Below, piece after piece: positions 58,595 to 64,000 of a stretch of DNA of 64,000 bases. The notes under the pieces were generated by a model. The model ran no database searches. It was not told the DNA's origin and worked only from the letters and a program-made list of their open reading frames with translations. The translations under genes and the position numbers were made by a program. Position 1 is the stretch's first letter, and the number at the start of each line of letters is the position of its first letter. The stretch is from Metaruminococcus_A sp964607135 (GTDB lineage: Bacteria; Bacillota; Clostridia; Oscillospirales; Ruminococcaceae), in contig CAZSIV010000002.1 in NCBI GenBank assembly GCA_964607135.1, positions 1 to 64,000 on the forward strand. Reading direction: 5' to 3'.

Positions 58595-59203
58595 TTGAGA
58601 AAGATTTTTCTGTGTTTACTCTCTCTGTTCAGCGGGTTACTGATCGGTTTGACAGCTATATGGCTTCTGCCGGGAAACAGCGCCGATGTGCAGAATACAC
58701 AGCCTGCTATTGATCTGGCGGAATATAATGCGCTGGTTGACGAGATAGAGAGGCTTCGGGAAAAAGGAAGCTCGATCGAAAATCAGCGGCAGGATCATCA
58801 GCTTTTAGATGCTGCGAACTCCTTTGTACAGGCGTATTTTACTGTCAAAGCGGAAAATGGATTTAATTCTTCAGAGTTTTACGAGCGATACAGAATGTAT
58901 CTGACGGAGTATGGACAATCGCGGCTTGCTCCCTTGAACCCAGAGCTTGATAAAACAGACAGTATCTCCTATGTTTCAGAAATCATACAAAAAACAGTTT
59001 ATGTGTCCGAACCCTCCGGTTCCTCGGCAAGGGCGGCAGCGTTGCTGCGGACTTCAACCAGTGTGGAGGATAACGAACCGACTTATACATTGCAGCTTGT
59101 CGTTCTGGATATGAAGAAACAGGCGGATGAAAGCTGGCTGGTGAACGATATTCTTATCGACACGAGGCTGCCGGATGAGTATCAATATGCCAGCTTGTTC
59201 TAG
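58595..59203 (+). CDS. VirB8/TcpC-like T4SS protein
   Basis: 202 residues: one N-terminal membrane helix (about 3-24; IFLCLLSLFSGLLIGLTAIW), a coiled stretch (LVDEIERLREKGSSIENQRQ) and an NTF2-like periplasmic-type domain (FVQAYFTVKAENGFNSSEFY, ending in a strand-rich VLDMKKQADESWLVNDILID). This is the VirB8/TcpC layout: a scaffold outside the membrane. The start is TTG at 58595, next to the stop of the hydrolase, with GGAAGGATG upstream. It closes the main transfer operon. Confidence 0.78.
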   Translation: MRKIFLCLLSLFSGLLIGLTAIWLLPGNSADVQNTQPAIDLAEYNALVDEIERLREKGSSIENQRQDHQLLDAANSFVQAYFTVKAENGFNSSEFYERYRMYLTEYGQSRLAPLNPELDKTDSISYVSEIIQKTVYVSEPSGSSARAAALLRTSTSVEDNEPTYTLQLVVLDMKKQADESWLVNDILIDTRLPDEYQYASLF

Positions 59204-59239
59204 CATAATATGTGTTGTAATTTGGGCATAATTATGCTA
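59201..59239. promoter_or_regulatory. Inverted repeat over the TA-1 promoter
   Basis: TAGCATAAT (59201-59209) is mirrored exactly at 59231-59239 (ATTATGCTA) and brackets the promoter at 59215-59243. It is the likely site of autorepression by the antitoxin. Confidence 0.65.
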
Positions 59240-59243
59240 TGAT
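59215..59243 (+). promoter_or_regulatory. Promoter of toxin-antitoxin pair 1
   Basis: TTGTAA (59215-59220), 17 bases, TATGAT (59238-59243). Confidence 0.7.
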
Positions 59244-59263
59244 ATATTCAAGGAGATGATTTT

Positions 59264-59527
59264 ATGCCAGAAATCCGCCCGATTGCAGACCTGCGGGATA
59301 CAGGAAAGATATCGGAGCTTTGCCACCAGAAAGACGAGCCTGTATTTATAACCAAAAATGGAACAGGTCATTTGGTAATCATGAGCATGGAAGCCTATGA
59401 AAAGCAGATGGGTTTGCTCGACGTTTATCGCAAGCTGGGGGCTGCGGAAAAACAGCTTACAGACGGCGCCCCTCTTCTGAAAGGCTCAGAGGTGTTTCAA
59501 AGGCTGAGGGAACGACATGGAAAATAG
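59264..59527 (+). CDS. Phd/YefM-type antitoxin, pair 1
   Basis: An 87-residue Phd-family antitoxin: IRPIADLRDTGKISELCHQK, then the PVFITKNGTGHLVIMSMEAY core with the family's MSMEAYE. The N terminus binds the operator and the C terminus (VYRKLGAAEKQLTDGAPLLK) neutralises the toxin. It overlaps the toxin start by 11 bases. AAGGAGATG precedes the ATG. The promoter with an inverted repeat lies just ahead. Such pairs keep ICEs in the population. Confidence 0.9.
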   Translation: MPEIRPIADLRDTGKISELCHQKDEPVFITKNGTGHLVIMSMEAYEKQMGLLDVYRKLGAAEKQLTDGAPLLKGSEVFQRLRERHGK

Positions 59528-59837
59528 GCTGTATACTCTCTTTTTTATGCCGTTGGCTTCTGATGATTTGGAGGAAATCTACACATATGTTTCAGAAAAG
59601 CTGGTGGCTCCCGCAGCGGCAGACCATATGCTTGACGAAATTGAAAACAAGCTGAATCTGCTTTGCGAATTTCCCGGCCTTGGTGCGGAGTTAAGCGATC
59701 CTTATTTAGCTGAGAAGGGATATCATCGTCTGCTTGTAGATAATTACTTGATATTTTATCTGATTGATGAAATCGACCGCAAAATAATCGTGATGCGCAT
59801 CCTTTATGGCGCACGAGATTACCGGGATATTTTATGA
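59517..59837 (+). CDS. RelE/ParE-family toxin, pair 1
   Basis: A 106-residue RelE/ParE-fold toxin: FFMPLASDDLEEIYTYVSEK, then AADHMLDEIENKLNLLCEFP, LGAELSDPYLAEKGYHRLLV and the ending IVMRILYGARDYRDIL, a classic ParE/RelE C terminus. RelE cuts mRNA at the ribosome and ParE poisons gyrase; sequence alone does not decide. The start lies inside the antitoxin gene. A perfect terminator follows (59839-59867). A second diverged pair occurs at 63245-63833. Confidence 0.9.
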   Translation: MENRLYTLFFMPLASDDLEEIYTYVSEKLVAPAAADHMLDEIENKLNLLCEFPGLGAELSDPYLAEKGYHRLLVDNYLIFYLIDEIDRKIIVMRILYGARDYRDIL

Positions 59838-59838
59838 G

Positions 59839-59867
59839 AAAAAGCCGCTGATTTTCAGCGGCTTTTT
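59839..59867 (+). terminator. Terminator of TA pair 1
   Basis: AAAAAGCCGCTGA/TCAGCGGCTTTTT perfect stem. Confidence 0.85.
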
Positions 59868-59958
59868 GTTATACAATCGATAGGATTCCGAGGATCCGTT
59901 CGAAATCTATGATTTCGGTAACGGGTCAGGTTCTTATATTTTTGAAAGGAGTGTTTCG

Positions 59959-60834
59959 TTGAAACTGAAAACTGTAAAAGACAAGCTCGCCACCGTGCAG
60001 AAAAAGGCTGAGGCAGCGGGCAGTCATCAGAGCGCCCGCCGTCAAAAAATGACGGTTGGGCTTTTTCTTTCGTTCGCAGTTTTAGGGCTTGGATTTTTCC
60101 TGACTTCAAAGCTGTGGATGCCTGTCAATATTGCAATTACGCATACGCTACCAGGAACATCGGCAAATCTTTCCTCCTATGCCTCTGTTATGATTAAACG
60201 CTGGGACTTTGATCAAGGCCAAAATCTCCTGGAGGTTGAGATCGAAAAGGACGCTGGTGTAACAGGAAGGGATTATTCTTACGCTGTGAATGTCTACGGA
60301 GACCAAAACACGAACCAGATTCCGCTGGAGATCACCTACAGTGGGGAATCGTTCTTTGCAGTACAGGTACCCGATGCGGCAAGATACCGCGAAGTGATTC
60401 TTTTGGTGCGTCTGGATATGGGCGGTCAATCCTATGGTACCTATTTTTACTGTGATATGGAGCAAGCAAATCAAACCAGCATTAAAAAGGATAAGACAGA
60501 AGCGGAGTATATGAAACTGAACCTTTTAAGTAAGGCTGATATTAAGGAACAGGAGGCGCGGACACTACAGGAAGAAAACGAAACGCTGAAAGACCGGATC
60601 AAAGAATATAACCAGTCGATTGAGGCGATTCGGGGGGAACAAAGATATCAATCCGGCGAAGAACTGGATCACTCCAATGGACGGATCGAGGAATACACAT
60701 CCGCTGTCAACGCCTCGGAAAAAACAATCCGCCAAAATGAAGAACGAATTGCGTTGATCGGGGAGGAAGCCGAAGCAATTCGACAGCGTGCGGAAACGAC
60801 AGGAGGGGAGCCGGGAGAAAATGAAACGCAGTGA
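59959..60834 (+). CDS. Membrane protein with a C-terminal coiled coil
   Basis: 291 residues. A basic start (LKTVKDKLATVQKKAEAAGS) precedes one membrane helix (about 32-52; VGLFLSFAVLGLGFFLTSKL), a beta-rich outer domain (about 55-175; MIKRWDFDQGQNLLEVEIEK, FFAVQVPDAARYREVILLVR) and a coiled coil (about 190-285; KEQEARTLQEENETLKDRIK). This layout recurs ahead of the relaxosome genes in clostridial ICEs and its role is unknown. It uses TTG at 59959 after GAAAGGAG and overlaps the next gene by 14 bases. Confidence 0.75.
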   Translation: MKLKTVKDKLATVQKKAEAAGSHQSARRQKMTVGLFLSFAVLGLGFFLTSKLWMPVNIAITHTLPGTSANLSSYASVMIKRWDFDQGQNLLEVEIEKDAGVTGRDYSYAVNVYGDQNTNQIPLEITYSGESFFAVQVPDAARYREVILLVRLDMGGQSYGTYFYCDMEQANQTSIKKDKTEAEYMKLNLLSKADIKEQEARTLQEENETLKDRIKEYNQSIEAIRGEQRYQSGEELDHSNGRIEEYTSAVNASEKTIRQNEERIALIGEEAEAIRQRAETTGGEPGENETQ

Positions 60835-61726
60835 GTTTGAAACACTCCGGCAGGATCAGGATGAAGTGATCTCCCTCTATACCGGAAATACCCTGAAAAT
60901 TGAACGCCTGGATTTGGAAAACGGTCTGATCTTTTTACTGGGCGATGATTCTATCCGCTTTCAGGATTGCGTCAAAGCAAAGCGGGAGCCTGAAATATTG
61001 GGATTTCGTCTTTATAATGGAGTTTATCAGGCGAAGGTGATTGACAACGGCGTGCCGTCATGGCACGCCGTTTGTGCGCAGGGAGATCAGTATTATGTCA
61101 TGATCGGAAACGTTTTAGCGCATGACCGCAGACCGGTACATTTCTCTCAAAGCGATCTGCGGGAATTTTTAAACTTTGCAGATGAGACGATCTCTCCGCG
61201 TTTGTTTGTGGATATGGATGGGACGTTGGCGGTATTTCAGCAGATCGATCGATTGGAGCAGCTTTATGAAAAAGGATATTTTGCGGATTTGCCGCCGATC
61301 CGAAATGCGGTTGACGCAGTACGCGAAATCTGCAATCGTCGCGACTGCGAAGTATATATCCTTTCAGCGGCTGTTGACAGCCCTTACGCAGTCTCAGAAA
61401 AAAATCGGTGGCTCGATCACTTTCTGCCGGAGATACCAGAGGAACACCGTATCTTTATCCCATGCGGGGAAAACAAGGCGGAGTATGTTCCGTATGGGAT
61501 TCGTAAGACCGACGTGCTGCTGGACGACTATACGAAAAATCTATTGGAGTGGCCGGAAAAAGGAATCAAGCTCTTGAACGGAATCAACCACATCAAAGGC
61601 GTATGGCAAGGAGAATGTCTCGACTCTGCACTCCCCCCCGATCAGATGGCGGAACAATTACTCAACTGCTTCCAAGGTGTGGAAAGAGGACTGGAACAAG
61701 AGGCCGAAGATTACGAAATGGAGTGA
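60821..61726 (+). CDS. HAD-superfamily 5'-nucleotidase-like protein
   Basis: 301 residues in two parts. Residues 1-120 are a domain of ICE proteins (DEVISLYTGNTLKIERLDLE), and residues about 125-285 are a HAD-fold 5'(3')-deoxyribonucleotidase-like domain: RLFVDMDGTLAVFQQIDRLE with the nucleophile DMDGT, EVYILSAAVDSPYAVSEKNR (motif II region) and RKTDVLLDDYTKNLLEW with the final acidic pair. A monophosphate nucleotidase within a conjugative element is unusual and may lower nucleotide pools or repair transfer intermediates. GGAGGGGAG lies 10 or so bases before the ATG at 60821. Confidence 0.82.
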   Translation: MKRSEFETLRQDQDEVISLYTGNTLKIERLDLENGLIFLLGDDSIRFQDCVKAKREPEILGFRLYNGVYQAKVIDNGVPSWHAVCAQGDQYYVMIGNVLAHDRRPVHFSQSDLREFLNFADETISPRLFVDMDGTLAVFQQIDRLEQLYEKGYFADLPPIRNAVDAVREICNRRDCEVYILSAAVDSPYAVSEKNRWLDHFLPEIPEEHRIFIPCGENKAEYVPYGIRKTDVLLDDYTKNLLEWPEKGIKLLNGINHIKGVWQGECLDSALPPDQMAEQLLNCFQGVERGLEQEAEDYEME

Positions 61727-61736
61727 GTAAAAGCTT

Positions 61737-62147
61737 ATGGCAGAGCAGCGAAATATCATACGAAAAAATTTTGATTTTTCTGAGGAGGAGATCGAACAGC
61801 TTGAGACGATCCGAGAAGAACAGGATTGCCCGACCTTGATTTCGGCTGTACGGTTTCTGATTTCCTTTTACGGGAAGAACAAAGAGCTGACCGGAGAGTT
61901 CCAGCGCGATCTGAAGCTGAATAAACGGTACCTGAACGAGCTGCGCCGAAATGAATTTATCCTCCTTGACCTGCTCAACATTCTGTGCATCCACCTTGAT
62001 ATTTCATCCGTCCCGTCTCACGCTGACCCCCAGAATCATGGGACGGCATACAGCGACGCCAGAAAGAATCTCAAGCAATATATGCACGAGATTTTCACTC
62101 GGAACAGGACGGGCGACCGCGAATTATTGGACGGATTTGACGGATAA
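61737..62147 (+). CDS. Small hypothetical protein next to the hairpin array
   Basis: 136 residues, soluble. The opening NIIRKNFDFSEEEIEQLETI followed by SAVRFLISFYGKNKEL resembles the ribbon-helix-helix of relaxosome or plasmid-copy proteins; a helical C-terminal part (NKRYLNELRRNEFILLDLLN) follows. The five-hairpin array (62243-62388), a likely oriT, lies right after it, so a relaxosome accessory role (MobC/TraY-like) is plausible. The start is 10 bases after the nucleotidase stop, with GAGTGAG upstream. Confidence 0.6.
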   Translation: MAEQRNIIRKNFDFSEEEIEQLETIREEQDCPTLISAVRFLISFYGKNKELTGEFQRDLKLNKRYLNELRRNEFILLDLLNILCIHLDISSVPSHADPQNHGTAYSDARKNLKQYMHEIFTRNRTGDRELLDGFDG

Positions 62148-62503
62148 GTGCACCCATAAAACACCCGTAAATCCTGCGTTTCACAGGAAAACAAACCCAT
62201 AAAACACCCATATTTGACACTTTTTATGATATCACGAAAACGCTAGGCACTGCCTAGACTATCAACATGTTTGATAGCGGTTTTCCTTATGCCCTTTTTT
62301 CCGTGTTGATCCGCAATCGCGGATCAACACGGAAACCCTTAGCGCAGACCGCATTGCGGTCTGCGTGAATGGCGGCAGTTATGCCGCCGGTTTGATAGAA
62401 AGGAGGTGCGGATTGCTTGAATATATCGTCTGCAATTATTATAATGTCTGTATTAACAAGCCTTGCTTATCTTGGTTTTGACTCAGCAATAGGAGGGAAA
62501 AAT
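62148..62503. other. Candidate transfer-origin region
   Basis: A gene-free stretch with a direct repeat (ACCCATAAAACACCC-type units near 62153 and 62199) and then five perfect hairpins (62243-62388, listed separately). A second possible start for the following gene (TTG at 62417) lies within it. Confidence 0.55.
62243..62388. other. Array of five perfect hairpins (oriT candidate)
   Basis: In order: CTAGGCA-C-TGCCTAG (62243-62257); CTATCAA...TTGATAG (62259-62277); a 17-base perfect stem TTTCCGTGTTGATCCGC with its mirror (62298-62335, loop AATC); CGCAGACCGC-ATT-GCGGTCTGCG (62343-62365); GGCGGCA-GTTA-TGCCGCC (62371-62388). Five different, unmismatched stems in under 150 bases cannot be a terminator series, because only minor T runs occur. 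Relaxase recognition regions of conjugative elements are built like this, and the neighbouring genes are relaxosome-like. Confidence 0.6.
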
Positions 62504-63112
62504 ATGGACGTATCGGGATGGATCGCAATTACCGTAGCTTTACTAGGAATCGCCGGAGGAATCTGGACACAGCTGGTTCAGTTCAAAAAGGATGCAAGAA
62601 GGATCGATGATGTAAAGGACAAAATAGGGGAAGCCAGATCAGATGTAAACGACGTGAAAAATGATGTAGGGGGCGTAAAAAATGACGTGGGAGGTGTAAA
62701 GGCTGATGCGAACCTTATGATACCTACTCTGAACCATACCGATGAAAATGTAAAGAAAATCCGGGATTATGTAATTGAAAAAGTGTATCCGTCCGTTTCT
62801 GCAGCGCAGGATAATTCAGAGGAAAATTCCGAAAAGCTTCAACGACTGGTCGATGAGCTGAATTATCAGCAGCGGTGCAGACAGGAAGCGTTAAATACGA
62901 TAGAAAATCGTAATTACTTCGTTGCCGGGATTGATAATCTCTATGAAAAAAATGCAATGCTCAACCAGAGGGTTACGGAACTGCTGCACGAATGTTCTGT
63001 CTGTCAGCAGGAGCTGCACAAGGTGAAACAGGAGAATGTAGAACTGCGAAAGGAAAAGCTTCAACTTCAAAAACAGCTCCATAGTCTGGATGACAGCTAT
63101 GAATATGAATAA
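62504..63112 (+). CDS. Membrane-anchored coiled-coil protein, ICE paralogue 2
   Basis: 202 residues from the ATG at 62504 (site AGGAGGG). A TTG at 62417, also with a ribosome site, would add 29 residues and a second hydrophobic segment. One membrane helix (WIAITVALLGIAGGIWTQLV) is followed by a coiled coil with DVNDVKNDVGGVKNDVGGVK-like seven-residue repeats (about 46-70), a middle domain and a second coil (VKQENVELRKEKLQLQKQLH), ending in DDSYEYE. The helix, coils and acidic aromatic end match the protein at 39513 in layout, so the ICE holds two related envelope-anchored coils. Confidence 0.75.
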   Translation: MDVSGWIAITVALLGIAGGIWTQLVQFKKDARRIDDVKDKIGEARSDVNDVKNDVGGVKNDVGGVKADANLMIPTLNHTDENVKKIRDYVIEKVYPSVSAAQDNSEENSEKLQRLVDELNYQQRCRQEALNTIENRNYFVAGIDNLYEKNAMLNQRVTELLHECSVCQQELHKVKQENVELRKEKLQLQKQLHSLDDSYEYE

Positions 63113-63193
63113 GCGGCTGTGTTGATTAAGGGGGCGGTGGAATAAACGTTCGCGGCTTTTCCTGAATACCTGTATAGGATCATTTGATACAAG

Positions 63194-63222
63194 TTGATAT
63201 TTTAGCGTAATTATGATAAAAT
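63194..63222 (+). promoter_or_regulatory. Promoter of toxin-antitoxin pair 2
   Basis: TTGATA (63194-63199), 17 bases, TAAAAT (63217-63222), 22 bases before the start. Confidence 0.75.
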
Positions 63223-63244
63223 AGTCACAAGAGGTGATTTTACT

Positions 63245-63520
63245 GTGGATATGAAAATGATTCGTCCCGTTTCCGATTTGAGGAATAACTTTGCGGATAT
63301 TTCAAAGACTGTCCATGAGACTGCCCAGCCTGTATTTCTCACCAAAAACGGATACGGCGATATGGTTGTTTTGAGCATGGAGGCATTTGAAAATTTACAG
63401 TTTGAGAGCGAAATATATTTTAAGCTCCAGGAGGCGGAGAAAGAAGCAGGACTGACTGATAAGCGATATTCATCCAAAGAGGTCTTGCAGGCTATGCGGG
63501 ATTCTATTGAAAGGCAATAA
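63245..63520 (+). CDS. Phd/YefM-type antitoxin, pair 2
   Basis: 91 residues: MIRPVSDLRNNFADISKTVH, then the core QPVFLTKNGYGDMVVLSMEA and a helical tail (EAEKEAGLTDKRYSSKEVLQ). Clearly the same family as the antitoxin at 59264 (LTKNGxGxxVxxSMEA-F/Y), but diverged. It starts with GTG at 63245 after AGAGGTG, and the toxin starts one base after the stop. Confidence 0.9.
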   Translation: MDMKMIRPVSDLRNNFADISKTVHETAQPVFLTKNGYGDMVVLSMEAFENLQFESEIYFKLQEAEKEAGLTDKRYSSKEVLQAMRDSIERQ

Positions 63521-63521
63521 A

Positions 63522-63833
63522 ATGTATGAGTTGAAATACCTGCCGGTTGCCCGACAGGATATGGTAGAAATCGTGGGATATGTCAGCCGCGAATTAAACA
63601 ATCCAACCGCGGCGGAGAATTTGGCGGTGGAGTTGATTGAGGCCGGAAATCGCATATCGGAATTTCCGTATGCAAATCCGGCTCATGTATCGATCAGGCC
63701 GCTAAAGCGTGAATACAGAAAACTGCTTGTGCGAAATTACCTGATGTTCTACTGGATAGACGAAGAAAAAAAGCTGGTTACGATATCACGAGTTATTTAT
63801 GCAAGAAAAGATTATAAAGCTTTGCTGAAATAA
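63522..63833 (+). CDS. RelE/ParE-family toxin, pair 2
   Basis: 103 residues: YELKYLPVARQDMVEIVGYV, then SRELNNPTAAENLAVELIEA, ISEFPYANPAHVSIRPLKRE and the conserved YRKLLVRNYLMFYWIDEEKK-VTISRVIYARKDY end of the RelE/ParE family. The ATG at 63522 follows GAAAGGCAATAA. It differs enough from pair 1 to be a separate system. A perfect terminator follows. Confidence 0.9.
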   Translation: MYELKYLPVARQDMVEIVGYVSRELNNPTAAENLAVELIEAGNRISEFPYANPAHVSIRPLKREYRKLLVRNYLMFYWIDEEKKLVTISRVIYARKDYKALLK

Positions 63834-63837
63834 CCTT

Positions 63838-63862
63838 GCCCGGATATATATCCGGGCTTTTT
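63838..63862 (+). terminator. Terminator of TA pair 2
   Basis: A 20-base palindrome GCCCGGATATATATCCGGGC followed by five T residues. Confidence 0.85.
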
Positions 63863-63881
63863 GCATTTTTAGGAGGGCATT

Positions 63882-64000
63882 ATGAATTTATTGATCCGCG
63901 ATCTTGAACCCTACGCCGTACAAAAGATCGACGAGTTGGCAAAGCGGTCTGAGCTGTCCCGAAACACCTATTTAAAACGACTGATCGAATCAGCGTCCGT
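63882..64000 (+). CDS. Ribbon-helix-helix-like mobilisation protein (partial, runs off the window)
   Basis: The first 39 codons, MNLLIRDLEPYAVQKIDELA, then KRSELSRNTYLKRLIES, with AGGAGGG upstream. The short beta strand LLIRDLE and two helices with SRNTYLKR are typical of Arc/CopG/MobC-type ribbon-helix-helix proteins that bind oriT next to a relaxase. The relaxase is expected right of the window. Confidence 0.7.
   Translation, partial: MNLLIRDLEPYAVQKIDELAKRSELSRNTYLKRLIESAS

Overview
The window reads as a chromosome segment of a low-oxygen Firmicute (class Clostridia, most likely a gut Oscillospirales/Ruminococcaceae-type organism). The basis is pheST followed by a UPF0297/IreB gene, an Lgt variant with the GCFCAGCCYG signature, Gram-positive Shine-Dalgarno sites, TTGACA/TATAAT promoters and Clostridia-type conjugation genes. 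The core genes are GC-rich. A block at about 15.8-21.4 kb and the element from 37.2 kb onward are visibly more AT-rich or differently composed, which points to acquired DNA. No search could be run, so the taxon is an inference.

Left part (1-15.7 kb), mostly core: an XRE regulator; a long structured non-coding stretch with a promoter and an intrinsic terminator ahead of pheS-pheT; ireB; a DUF4190-like membrane protein; an Lgt-type lipoprotein transferase; tRNA-Arg(ACG); a secreted transglutaminase-like surface protein; an FAD-dependent oxidoreductase; a MazF-type toxin without a visible antitoxin; a PadR-DUF2812 pair read from a perfect 45-bp palindromic operator; and a GH120-type beta-xylosidase.

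Middle (15.7-37 kb): an AT-rich block with dcd and a MocR regulator facing an operon of one arylamine N-acetyltransferase-like protein (catalytic His replaced by Tyr) and two flavin split-barrel proteins; a displaced 3' half of tRNA-Ser(GCT); two AAA_14/DUF4143 ATPases flanking a frameshifted metallophosphoesterase; an unknown two-gene unit; a fused AcpS-NnrD protein; guaB; a small divergent XRE pair; GNAT, DsbA-like and ABC-F genes; a repeat element interrupted by a 100-N assembly gap; and purA.

Right part (37.2-64 kb): an integrative and conjugative element (ICE). Its left border is a displaced 3' half of tRNA-Lys(TTT). It carries parA-parB, membrane coiled-coil proteins, a thioester/Cna-B sortase-anchored adhesin, a P-loop/degenerate CHC2 fusion protein, a type IV secretion operon (TadZ-like protein, VirB2-like pilin, VirD4, VirB6-like, PrgI/VirB3-like, VirB4, a VirB1-like/M23 peptidoglycan hydrolase and a VirB8-like protein), two Phd/RelE toxin-antitoxin pairs, a 5'-nucleotidase-like HAD protein and a run of five perfect hairpins that is a candidate oriT. 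A 27-bp palindrome recurs four times at the heads of ICE transcription units, suggesting a shared operator or centromere-like site. The relaxase, integrase and right border are not in the window.
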